From Lithodes maja (taxonomy: Eukaryota > Arthropoda > Malacostraca > Decapoda > Lithodidae), in contig JBAKBP010001425.1 in the NCBI GenBank assembly GCA_037953745.1, positions 1 to 64,000 of the forward strand: a stretch of DNA of 64,000 nt, written 5' to 3'. A program made the position numbers and the translations under genes. Shown here in pieces: positions 43,201-53,452 of this stretch; position 1 is the first letter of the stretch, and every line of letters begins with the position of its first letter. A model generated the notes under the pieces. That model did not search any database and was not told where the DNA came from. It was given only the letters and a program-made list of their open reading frames with translations.

Positions 43201-45429
43201 TGTTCTGTTCCCGTTATGGATTTCCACGTGAGGTGCAGTCAGACCAGGGGAGCAATTTTACATCCAAATTGTTCAAGCAAACCCTTCAGTTGCACGGTAT
43301 ATGTTCTGTAGTGTCGTCAGCCTACCATCCCGAGAGTCAGGGAGTCTTGGAGCGGTGGCACTCGACCCTGAAGAGTATGCTACGCTGTTACTGTGCAGAA
43401 CATGACACTGATTGGGATTTGGGTCTGCCGTATGTTCTGTTTGCTGCACGTGAAGTCCCAGGAGAGAGCCTGGGGTTCAGTCCAAATCAACTAGTCTTTG
43501 GCCATAATGTGAGAGGACCTTTAAGTATGGTGAAAGAGATCTGGGAGGGCGAAGAGAAGCCGGGGTCTGTACTTAAATATGTCCTTGAGAGCCGGGAGAG
43601 ACTTGTAGGTTGCATGGCAGCGGCAGGTAATAACTTGGTTAATGCACAGGCGGTCATGAAGCACCAGTATGACGCCAAGGTGAAGCTTCGGGAGTTTTCG
43701 GTGGGTCAGGAGGTAATGTTGCTTTTACCTTTGCCTGGACACCCCCTTTCTGCCAAGTTCATTGGGCCGTATGTGGTGGCTAAGAAACTGTCCGACCTTG
43801 ATTATCTCGTTGCAACACCTGACCGTAGGAAAAAACATCAGTTATGTCATGTTAACCTCATGAAAGAGTATGTGAGACGCCCCTCAGAGCCTCTCACTGT
43901 CCCTGTGCTGGCCTGCAGCGGCCAGGGTGGAGAAGGAGGTGGGGACAGTCATGCTGCTGAGGAGGATAGCTGGGACTGTGTCATTTCCGCGGAACAGTGG
44001 GCGGGGAATACTGAACAAGAGGCTAGGCAAGCTGTAAGTCACCTGCCTGAGCACCAGGGTGATGCTGTCCTAGGCCTGTTCAGGTCATACCCCTCTGTTT
44101 TCGCCGAACACCCAGGTCTCGCTACTCAGGTAACGCACGACGTGGACGTCGGTGATAATGTGCCCTTCAAGTCAGTGCCCTACCGTGTGCCCCCGGTAAA
44201 GTTGCCAGCTTTACGGGAGGAGTTAAAGTACATGGTTGAGAGAGGGATGATCACTGAAGGTTATGTGAAGTGGACATCACCCGTCACGTTGCAGCCAAAA
44301 CCTGACGGCAAGGTGCGGTTCTGCATAGATTTTCGTAGGCTAAATGGCTTGACCACTACCAACCCTTACCCTTTGCCTCGAGTTGACGACAGCGTGGACA
44401 AGATAGGGAATGCAAAGTACCTTACTAAAATTGATCTTGTAAAAGGCTACTGGCAAGTACCCCTGTCGGACCGAGCTAAGCAAGTTTGTGGTTTTGTGGT
44501 AGATGGCAAGACCTACCAATGTAACGTAATGCCTTATGGGCTTAAGAACGCACCTGCCACGTTTCAGAACCTGATGAACGATATTTGTGACGAAATCCCT
44601 AACTGCACGGTCTACCTTGATGACGTGATAGTGTATGATGACGATTTTGAAAATCACCTAAGGCACTTAGAGACCCTGTTTGGGAAGTTGCACGATGCTG
44701 GGCTGGTGGTGAACCTGAGGAAGTGCGAGTTTGTAAAGGCTACTGTGCAGTATCTTGGCTTTGTGGTCGGGTTAGGCCGGGTGTGCCCCCCCCCTGAGCA
44801 AGATACAGGCTATCAATATGTTTCCCAGGCCCACCACTAAGCGCCAGGTCATGCGGTTCCTAGGTATGACAGGCTATTATAGGCGCTTCATCCGGGGATA
44901 CTCTACTGTCTTAGCACCGTTAACTGATCTACTGTCGAAGTCAGTGAAGTTCTGTTGGGCTGCGGAGTGTCAGAGGGCTTTCGACCTAGTCAAGCACCTG
45001 CTGTGTACACATCCGATTTTGAGGGCCCCAGACTTCTCCAGGAGTTTTCAGCTGGCGACTGATGCCAGTGGTGTGGGTGCCGGGGCAGTGTTACTGCAGA
45101 CTGATTCCGAGGGCTTGGAACACCCAGTGAGCTTCTTTTCTCGCAAGTTTAATTCGGCACAAAGGAATTACTCGACTATAGAGAAGGAGCTTCTGGCTAT
45201 CGTTTTGTCGCTCAAACATTTCGAAGTTTATGTTCCAGCCTACGGCCCGGTAGTGACGATTTATACGGACCATCATCCCTTGAAATTCCTAAATCAGTTT
45301 CACAATCGGAATATGCGGTTGACCAGGTGGTCCCTAATGCTCCAAGAGTATAATCTCAACATTCAGCATATTGCCGGGAGTGAGAACGTGATAGCAGATT
45401 GTCTATCAAGGGTTGATGATCCAAGATAG
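40286..45429 (+). pseudogene. gag-pol: Gag-Pol of element D, frameshifted
   Basis: Same domain order as A: Gag, CCHC knuckle (about 41728), DTGAS protease (about 41991), integrase (about 42846-43350), RT with YLDDVIVY (about 44612), RNase H (about 45055-45420). Four frame breaks are visible: in a G run at about 40600, in a C run at about 40750, a two-base loss at about 42199 (ACGACTGCGG where A has ACGACTTTGCGG in coding sense), and in a C run at about 44790. A tandem 45-bp duplication at 40801-40890 repeats 15 Gag codons (KLQETQIQQASIERI). Three of four breaks are at homopolymers and might be sequencing errors. If real, the element is dead. Confidence 0.9.
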
Positions 45430-45717
45430 TCGTGCACGGTGTGTGGGTTGAGCAGGAGTAAAATTAGGCTATCAAAACGCCGTCCAAAAAGATTATAAAA
45501 CAATAAAATAAACGAGAAAACTCTTTCTTTTTTTTTAGTTTTGTAAGTCTTTATTGTTGTAGCATGATGCATGCGATATTGTGTTTTATGTATAATTCAC
45601 ACTTCAGTTGTTGTGCACCTTTTGCAATTAGTGGCAGCTAAGGGTAGCAGGTCGGTTGGTTGCCTGTCAGATTTTGATAATGCTTCTAAGGTCGATTATC
45701 TAAAATCTTGGGGGGGC
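45430..45717 (+). other. 3' untranslated region and polypurine tract of element D
   Basis: Non-coding stretch between the pol stop and the 3' LTR. It contains a T-rich insertion at about 45522-45537 absent from A, and ends in the polypurine tract CTTGGGGGGGC. Confidence 0.8.
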
Positions 45718-47521
45718 TGTGACGCACCCAGTGCGTTGCAACGCAACCTGATTGTACTCCTTGGTACTCGACTGTACCGCCTGTGATCTGGCTACCGTCA
45801 GCCGCTATGTATATTGAGTGTGACAACTTATAACTATGTTCTTTGTATCTCTGCAAAGGTCTCGTCATGTGCTAACCAGTGGTGGGTTTTGTTTTGAGCC
45901 ATGTCGAGCCCTTCCATTTAATATGTAGTATCAATAGAGAAGTTGATAGATAAGACAATGGGAGTTCAGAGAGAGAGAGTGAGTTAGGCTTCAGAGCAAG
46001 AGGGTAGCAACGTGCCGCGCTGCCGGCCGGGTGGTTGCCAGACGTATGGACTGATTGGCAGCCTTGCGCTTATAGCTAGGCGCGACAGGGTTGGTAGTCC
46101 ATTGCTGCCTGCCTACGCTGCTTGGGCTGGGCCCATGTTCTCGTACAGCACATTGCCTGGAGGCTCGCTGCGTGTTCCATGATCAGGTTGCCTAGAACCT
46201 TTGAGATTCTAACATCCCTTGCCCTCTCTCCCAACTTCTCACGGTTGCACTCTTTCTCTCTGACGACATTACTCAAATTTCATTCTTCTCTCTATTTAAA
46301 TGCATAACCTTCCCTTGAGGTCCTAAAGGAGTTTCAGCACTCACCTCTCGTATTACTCTTAGGACAAGCATATATTTACATGTATTAGATTTAAGGGGTT
46401 AATGTGAACAGCGATCTTCTTGATGAGGATAGTTGGTGAACGTTCTACATGTTCACGAGTTATATGCCCCGTTCATCATCCCATTTGTGACTAGACTGGT
46501 GCCATGTGTAAGAGCCCGACCATGCCCAGGAGTTGTCTGTAGAGGGACGAGGACTTAGCCTTGATTTGCATACCGAGCCAGGAGCGAGTGTAGCACCCGA
46601 GACTACAGCTCGCTCGTAGTGCCGGTATAGTAGAGTAACGTAATTTATCTGTCCTTGTGTTCTCTACAGTCTTTTCCTGGGTTCTCGCTTTCGGTGCTGG
46701 GACTCGTTGTTCCTGTGACTTGGCCTGCTAGCTAGAACACATGGGGATGATGAGTGGGATATATCTTTATTTTACTATGCATTGCAGCTCTCTTTAAGTA
46801 TATGTATGTAACACTTTACAATACACATTACTCACACACAAGACAACACTATTAATACTTTCATGAATCAATTAACTGCACTGTCGTTTTGCTGCTGTGT
46901 CCGGAGTTCTGTTGCGTAGGGCGCATACGGACTCGGAGGGGAGACAGAGTGAGAGAAGCGAAGTAGCCTATGCGGTAGTAGGCTACCGGCGCAGTACTGT
47001 TGCCTGCAACCTTTTAGTTATTCCAAGTATAGATTCATTATTATAATAAGTGACTACTATTTATGTTCCTCCCATGTGTATTATTAGGTATCTACTGGAT
47101 CATGAACATCTTGTATGCTACATGCTAGTGCATGTTAGTAGGGGACAGTTAGTGTAGTGCACGCGCTTTCAAGTAGGCGTGTACATTTGTCATTTAGCAT
47201 TTCACTGTCATACCTTTAGCCTGCTTCTATTCTACATTATTAGAGGCTTAATATTAACGTAGTTTCTTGAGTATTGCATTTCTTTAGTAATAACGTAACC
47301 TATAAATGTCTGAGGGAGTTTAGCCTCATAGCCTACCCCTGTTGTACACTTTCGCCGAGTTAAGGTACCTCGTTACCGTAGACGATAACTCTGTAGGGCG
47401 TTGGTGCTTTTGTTGTCTGGAGCATATAGTATTTGAGACTGGAATCGAGCGTGTCGTTGTCACTTAAGCCATTTCTGTCCTACGATCAAGAATCCCGAAT
47501 ATGTATTGCCGATCCAGCCGT

Positions 47522-47525
<4 letters not shown>
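45718..47525 (+). repeat. 3' LTR of element D
   Basis: 1808 bp, TGTGACGCACCC to GCCGTAACA. It abuts a TA microsatellite. Confidence 0.95.

Positions 47526-47593
<68 letters not shown>
47526..47593. repeat. (TA)n microsatellite
   Basis: About 33 TA dinucleotides with one GATAT interruption, between element D and a SINE. Confidence 0.95.
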
Positions 47594-47595
<2 letters not shown>

Positions 47596-47753
47596 GGTAT
47601 TTATTTGGCATTTCGGTGTGCTGTGGTAATGCACTGATACTAGGTACAGCACAAATTCCATCCCAATAATATCTTCCCATTGACATATTGGGATTCGAAC
47701 CCGGGTCCATTGGATTACCAGTCCAGTGGCAAGACCACTCTGCCACACCTCCC
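47594..47753 (-). mobile_element. tRNA-Thr-derived SINE, 3'-truncated copy
   Basis: Nearly the same text as 1270-1432. On the minus strand it has the head with CTGGTAA anticodon loop (GGT), box B GGTTCGAATCC and the body to TACCCTCA, where it joins a TA repeat instead of the longer body and poly-A seen in the first copy. Confidence 0.75.
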
Positions 47754-48200
47754 CTAAACATGTGTGTGTGTGTGTAAGTAGGTGTGTGTATGTATATGTG
47801 TGTTTATGTATAATTTATATACTGTGTAGCTGTGAGGGGGATTAGCCAGGTGTGGGCTATTCGTCCTTATAAGTAGGGTTGGATATGGGTAGGATCTGCC
47901 TTGTGTGACCTTTCGGCTTTCTGCAGACTCCCATTTTTGGTGTTTCTTTTTCTATTTTTCTTATATATGTAATTTTTATGTGTATGTATGTAATGTATGT
48001 GTGTATACAGTATGCATGTTTATATGTATGTATATGTAATTATATGTATTTCTACAGGTATATGTTGTCTTCATATTTACATAAGTTATGATACCAGTTT
48101 GAAAGGGATCTGCAAGTTCATTGAGGTGTATCAAATTGTATATATGATTAGATTGTATTGTTAGGCACATTTCAATGTATGTTGTACATATATGTTGTAT
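47754..48200. other. TG/TA-rich DNA with a LINE 3'-end fragment
   Basis: Short (TG)n at 47760-47774. A copy of the LINE tail (TAGGATCTGCCTTGTGTG ... GGCTTTCTGCAGACTCCC) lies at about 47877-47945, followed by GTATGTAT-type repeats. No gene. Confidence 0.6.
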
Positions 48201-48415
48201 ATAAATTAAGTATGTTCCTAAAAATATGGCAACAGGCAGCAGGCTGGCAACACTTTTTGTATTTATATGCTAGTTAGCAACTCACAGATGATTTAGGACG
48301 GGTATTTAAGCCTCACTCTCCCCCTGTTTTCTTGTATTACCCTGAAGATGTCTTGAGAGAATAGACGAAAGCTTGGTGTTCCTTTGTTTCAATTTTCCTA
48401 GCGAGTTTTACTACA
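48201..48415 (+). other. Possible end of a Penelope-like or related element
   Basis: Contains ACCCTGAAGATGTCTTGAGA followed shortly by GACGAAAGCTTGG, a CTGAAGATG ... GACGAAA arrangement that I associate with termini of Penelope-like elements. This is recognition of a short pattern only. Confidence 0.3.
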
Positions 48416-48504
48416 TATATATATATATATATATACTGTATAGGGTAAGACGGGGTAATTTCGCCGAAAATCGCGTATTTTGACGAATAGAAACTCCCAC
48501 AAAT

Positions 48505-50269
48505 GAAATTTTTACATATTACGTAAAAATATTTGCGGTAATTCTGTTTATGAAATTCAAAATAATCTGAATATTGATAACTTAATCGATGAACATACCA
48601 AGAAAAATATAACATTTGATATTAAACTTTCTGATAAGAACAAGTGCATTGCAAAATTATACATGTTACCTAAATTTCATAAAAGACCTTATAAATATCG
48701 CTTTATTGCCGGAGCAAAATTTGCTACCACTAAAACTCTATCAGAACAAGTCGTAAATTGCTTAAAATACATTAAAAGTACTCATAAAAGATATTGTAAT
48801 ACCATCATGAGAAGAACTGGCATTAACTATTATTGGAGTGTTGACAATTCGTTAGAAGTTATAGATAAAATAAATACCATGCCGAAAGTTACCTCGGTAC
48901 ATAGCTTCGACTTTTCAACTTTGTATACCAATTTGCCTTTAGATTTAGTATATTCAGAGCTTTGCTTTATTATAGATTTGCACTTTGACAGGTTCGTTGG
49001 GAATGGTAATTATTTCATAAATGTTTATACATATTTTAATAATGCATCACTTAGCTCTACTCCCACTAGTTCTGTATATTTTGATAGAACTAAACTTAAA
49101 GATGCCCTTAAATTCCTCCTTTTCAATACTTATGTTAGATTCGGCCCGTACATTTTCAAACAAATATTAGGAATTCCTATGGGTGGAAATGCTAGCCCTT
49201 TAATTGCAGACTTATTCTTGCTTGCTTTAGAATTTAAATATATAAAAGACTTAGTTGACAGTAGCAAGAAAAATAAAATCCCAGAAAAATTAGCACTTGC
49301 TAAACTGTTAAGTAATAATAGTAGATATATTGATGATATTCTTGTTTGCAATTTGTTAAATTTTAATCAAGTTGCTAAACTTATTTACCCTAATTCTATT
49401 CCCCTCACACAATGTAACGTAAATTATAAAGTTGAAAATTTTCTTGATATAAATATAGAGATTGTTAACCCTCCAACCCCGGGTGGTACACATGTGTACC
49501 ATTATGTTTTGCCCCCAGGAACCCGGGTGGTACAACATTGTACCATTGCTTGAAAGCCTGTGAGCTTCGTGTGCGAGGCGTCGGTCCGACGCATGTAAAC
49601 AACAGCCGGCTGGACCGACGCTCCGCATCTCCGGCCACAAGAAGGAGAGCGTCGCTTGTTCGTGTGTGCCTGTATGTTGTTGTTCAGTATCGAAAAATGG
49701 TGTAAAGTGGCTGGTTTGGCCATAAAGTTATCTCCAATGAAATCATCATCACAGCTCACCCAGTTGACTTAGAGAGCTCTACTTAATGCCATTTTACAGG
49801 TAAATAACACAGCTACGCTTGGGGATGCGCGGGAATGCGGGAAGCAGTCTGATTAACGAATATACGGTAGCCTAGCCTAGACGTTTTTCGGCCAAAACAC
49901 CCGGGTTTCGAGGAATATATATATAATACATAACCGGGGTTGGAGGGTTAATGAACAGTGCATACTTAAAGTATATCACAAAGTTGATGATTTTAATTTT
50001 AACGTAATAAACTTTCCTTTCCCTAGTAGTAATATCGATAGTAAAATAACTTATAATTGTTTTTATTCCCAATTAATAAGATTTTGTAAAATCTGCACTA
50101 AAGTAGATGACTTTTGGGCTAGAGCTAGGTTACTATACAGACTCTTAGTGGACAGAGGTTTTGAGGCAAGTAAATTGTTCCATAAATTTAATCTTTTTAG
50201 GGTCAATTATTGTGACTGTATTCTAAAATTTGACATCAATAATTTTAATCAAGCCTTTTTAACTTGAAG
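48505..50269 (+). pseudogene. Penelope-like reverse transcriptase, split by a MITE
   Basis: The open frame starts without a clear ATG near 48505 (5'-truncated). It encodes KLYMLPKFHKRPYKYRFIAG, SFDFSTLYTNLPLDLV (first Asp), QILGIPMGGNASPLIADLFL, the catalytic SRYIDDILVC and FLDINIEIV. At 49465-49468 a TTAA marks the MITE. After it (49948 on) the frame text continues with YHKVDDFNF, SQLIRFCKIC and VDRGFEASKLFHKF, and ends at 50269. The RT resembles Penelope-like elements. I see no GIY-YIG endonuclease after it; the next 800 bp are AT-rich and non-coding. Other RT families with an IPMG block are an alternative. Confidence 0.7.
49469..49947. mobile_element. piggyBac-type MITE in the Penelope-like RT
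   Basis: 479 bp with inverted ends CCCTCCAACCCCGG and CCGGGGTTGGAGGG, each bordered by TTAA (49465-49468 and 49948-49951). The interior shares long blocks with the partial element at 63600-64000 (GCTTGAAAGCCTGT, GCGAGGCGTC, AGAGAGCTCTACTTAA) and shorter ones with the ends of the piggyBac element at 55933-60241. Confidence 0.9.
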
Positions 50270-51160
50270 TTTCTTGTATAACCTCTGCTTACTTTTTGTC
50301 TGTATTTATTGTTTTTTGTCTGTATTTATTGTTTATCTTTTTCTTTTTCTTTTTCTATTATTAATATTAATATTGATGATTTTTTAAATTTATTGTTCTT
50401 GTTAAAAGAGTACTCTTTGTTTAAATCTGTTGTTACTTCATATTTTGCAATTATTTGTCTTTATATTATATGTATTCATTGTCGATAGTATCAATTGCTT
50501 ACTTTTGCGATTTCCTTAGTTTATTTGTGCTATAAATGTAGGTTATTTGTAGGGTAGTTATTGATAGGGGTCACTTGAGGCATGCTATGCTTACAGGTAC
50601 CTACCCGATAGCACTATCGTTAGTGAGTGCTGTACTGTATTTTATATATTATTTTGTAATAGTATAGATATCTTATCAATATTTGTATTTTGTACTATTG
50701 TTAATGTCTTGTCATGTTGCAAATTTGATTTTAAATAATATTTTGACATTTAACATTTAGTTTCTTTATTCATGCAGAGTTTAGTCAAATTTGCCAGAAC
50801 GTCCCGGACTACCCAAACTTGACTACTTCCTTTAACGTGACGATAGTGCGTTGTTATATGTGCGATTAGTTTGCTTGGGAAACAGATTAACTTGCTCATG
50901 TAGTAATGTACACCCTATGTGGTGGATTGTGTTCTTTTATTTAATAATTTTCATTTTAGTAAGCGTTGTTTCCACATAGCGATTTTGATAATTTAATTTG
51001 ACTTTATATTGTCCTTGTCCCAATTTTGGTTTGTTTAGTTTGCAAGTTTTACATTTTAATTAATAGATGCCCAAAAAAAAAAAAAAATATATAATGTTTT
51101 GGTCATGCTGCCGAATTTTTGAAAAAAAGTCACCTATTTTACGCATCATCTAGCTAGTAA
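50270..51160. other. AT-rich non-coding interior of the TIR element
   Basis: AT-rich sequence with a short A run at about 51070. I see no gene; it is perhaps the 3' part of the Penelope-like insertion. Confidence 0.45.
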
Positions 51161-51354
51161 ACTAGATAACATTATATGAGTAATGGCCAGACAAAACACT
51201 AGCGCGCAGGTAAAAGCAATGAAAACATTCACAAACCCAAACTGACACTAAACATGCCAATAGAAAAACATTGCACGCACAACACACAACTGAACAGGGC
51301 GGGCAGAGATGCAGGTGTGTCACACGTATAGGCCTAGGTGCCACTGTGTCTAGA

Positions 51355-51490
51355 GCAGGTGTGGACGTGTCTAGTGCGGGTGTGGAGTTGTGGACATGTA
51401 GTGCGGGTGTGGACGTGTATAGTGCGGTTGTGGACGTATTTATTAGGCCTACGGGTGTGGACGTGTCTAGTGTGGGTGCGGCGTGTAGGT
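51355..51490. repeat. Short minisatellite (GTGTGGACGTGTCTAGTGCGG-like)
   Basis: Five or six imperfect units of about 18-24 bp with the core GTGTGGACGTGT and TAGTGCGG. Open frames on both strands here are repeat-derived. Confidence 0.7.
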
Positions 51491-51654
51491 TGCTAGTGCA
51501 AAGTACCAGGCAGCAGCTGACGGCTACTGCCAACACTGTGTCACATGCAAACATACAAACAAACAAACACACATACAAACCACCCACAAACACCCCCACA
51601 CACACCCGACCATACCGTCAGACGCGCCGCTAGCCCCGGCTCCAGGCCCCGCAA

Positions 51655-51778
51655 AACTGCAACAAAACCTAAGCCAAACTAGATCTACAACCTAAGCCAA
51701 ACTAGCTATACAACCTAAGGCAAACTTGCTCTACAACCTAAACCAAAACTGTTCTACAACCTAAGCCAAACTGCAGCC
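51655..51778. repeat. Tandem repeat of about 27 bp (ACAACCTAAGCCAAACT)
   Basis: About five units with the core CTACAACCTAAGCCAAACT, close to the right end of the TIR element. Confidence 0.8.
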
Positions 51779-51870
51779 GAATCCATGCAATAGTTTCGGA
51801 GATATCGGCGTTTGAATGCAAATTATTAGCGCCACGGCGAAATTACCCCGTCTTACCCTATATATATATA

Positions 51871-52194
51871 CAGTAGGGTCCTGCATAAAACGTGTTCAGA
51901 TAAAACGAGCGACCTAAAATATTAATATTTAATTTTCGATAAGAACGAATGTGATCATATAAAACGAGTCCGCCGCCAAAGTGGGGCAAATCCGAGGAGT
52001 TTTCATATAGAGCGCCGAAATATTGTACGCTTTCATATAGAGCGCCGAAATATCGTACGCTCCTGACGGAAATTTACGCTTCCAGTGAACATTGACGATA
52101 TTGGGCCACCAAAATGCCGTGTTCACATAAAACGAAATCGCATAGAACGCCCTCGTTTATCGACCAATTACTCGTTTTATGTGAGACCCTACTG
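51871..52194. mobile_element. Pogo/Tigger-like MITE
   Basis: 324 bp with inverted ends CAGTAGGGTCCTGCATAAAA and (inverted) CAGTAGGGTCTCACATAAAA, flanked by TA. CAGT starts and TA targets are typical of pogo/Tigger elements. Inside, TTTCATATAGAGCGCCGAAA occurs twice in tandem (about 51999 and 52030). No transposase. Confidence 0.75.
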
Positions 52195-52238
52195 TATATA
52201 TATATATATACAGTATATATATATATATATACTGTACA

Positions 52239-52272
<34 letters not shown>

Positions 52273-52340
52273 TATATATATACTGTATATATATATATAT
52301 ACTGTATACAGTACTGTATATATATATATATATATATACA

Positions 52341-52378
<38 letters not shown>

Positions 52379-52384
52379 TGTATT
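52195..52384. repeat. (TA)n array with repeated CAGTATATA/TATACTG
   Basis: TA dinucleotides broken by regularly placed CAGTATA and TACTG, making many small palindromes. Open frames rich in Tyr-Ile are artefacts. Confidence 0.95.
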
Positions 52385-52387
52385 ATT

Positions 52388-52861
52388 GGTTTGATTCCCG
52401 GAGGGAAGTAGAGAAAGCCTAGTATTTAGTAGGGCCCCATAATCATTGACGATATTGCCTATTACAGTAGTATATTTGTCTCCATTCAACATCCCGCGTC
52501 AGCATTTTGAATCTACCGCCGCGGAAGTATCATGGAATACTCATCATAAGTGTACGCTTAATTCCCTTATGGAATCGTCATTATGATCTGGTACCCTACA
52601 GAAAAAACTGTAAAAAAGAAAAAAGAAAAATTAACTTAATATTTGTTATCATATGACTTACCATATGTGGATTTCTTGTGTTTTGCATCCCCGACTCCAG
52701 GCCCCCTAGCGGCCATCTTCGTCCTTCACTGATATATCAAGAAACAACTCTTGAAATCAACGAATGGGAAGTGGGATGGATGGGAGGGTAATTTCATCGT
52801 CAATGATTACGGGGCCCTACTAAATATTAGGTTTTCTCTACTTCCCTTTGATAATCAAACC
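52388..52861. mobile_element. Fold-back element
   Basis: Arms of about 66 bp (52388-52454 and 52796-52861) are inverted copies, sharing GGGAAGTAGAGAAA, TATTTAGTAGGGCCCC and TAATCATTGACGAT. The 340-bp centre shows no gene. A third, diverged copy of the inner arm (TAGTGGTCCC ... GATGATATTGCCT) lies in direct orientation at 52872-52902. Confidence 0.7.
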
Positions 52862-52904
52862 TATAATTTAATAGTGGTCCCTTCATCATTGATGATATTG
52901 CCTG

Positions 52905-53452
52905 AATACCAAGTCTGGAGGGGGACATTCGTGACAATATCCTAACCTCAGGGGACAAAATAATCTGTATAAATTTTGTAAAGTTTTTTTGTGTGCAAAC
53001 AATATATACAAAATATAAAAGATTGTAAGCGGTGCGTGACCTAAAAAAAGTCTGCTTACTCATGACCAGATCTTTTCTTTAAGATCTTTGCACGATACTT
53101 TTGGGGACACGCATATGTTGCCCTAAATAAAACTATAACTCTGTAGAATTTAGTGCTAAGTTTAAAAATATTTGTACAGTATAATATATGTTTGTACATT
53201 CTGGTAATACCTGTACTACATAGTTGCAACTATGCTAGATTTCTAATTAAAATTAACATAAAATAAAATCTGTTGAACTTTATAACCAGTTCGATCACAG
53301 CTCGTGATTTATCACAGTTCTCCGGCGGACGGGGACTTAGTGAGGTATGGGCTATTCCGCACCCCCCCCCCCATTCTCTTAAAACAAATCTTACAGTAAT
53401 AGAACATAACCTACTAGACCCGTTGTCGTAAAGCTACACAGGTACGCTTTGG
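52905..53452. other. No gene recognised
   Basis: Mostly AT-rich sequence with a C run at about 53360-53373. It may include the 3' end of the DIRS-type element. Confidence 0.4.

Larger units (their letters stand above)
25503..47525 (+). mobile_element. Element D: A-family LTR retrotransposon, outer shell of a nested stack
   Basis: Two LTRs in plus orientation (25503-27056 joined to 39780-40042, and 45718-47525) bracket a gag-pol region at 40286-45429. The 5' LTR is interrupted by element E. Flanks are ACAT (25499-25502) and ATAT (47526-47529), one base apart, so the target duplication is imperfect or the right flank was altered within the TA repeat. The two LTRs differ by many substitutions and share variants such as GGCTACCGTCAGC that A lacks, so D is older than A and E. 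Confidence 0.92.
48443..51858. mobile_element. TIR element, unclassified, with TA target site, carrying nested insertions
   Basis: The ends are perfect 24-bp inverted repeats beginning GGGTAAGACGGGGTAATTTC (48443-48466 and 51835-51858), with TA directly outside both. No transposase is recognisable inside. The interior holds a Penelope-like RT, a piggyBac MITE and short tandem repeats. It is probably a non-autonomous DNA transposon that grew by insertions. TA duplication would fit a Tc1/mariner-type mechanism, which is inference. Confidence 0.8.

Noticed and set aside
25503..47525. Reading the 25.5-47.5 kb region as three independent neighbouring elements
   Set aside because: Exact continuation of D's LTR and E's pol across the inserts, with matching GTAG and AATAAGGA duplications, shows nesting.
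51162..51633. Overlapping open frames of 120-147 codons on both strands
   Set aside because: They overlie a GTGTGGACGTGT-type minisatellite; there is no domain and no support for either strand.
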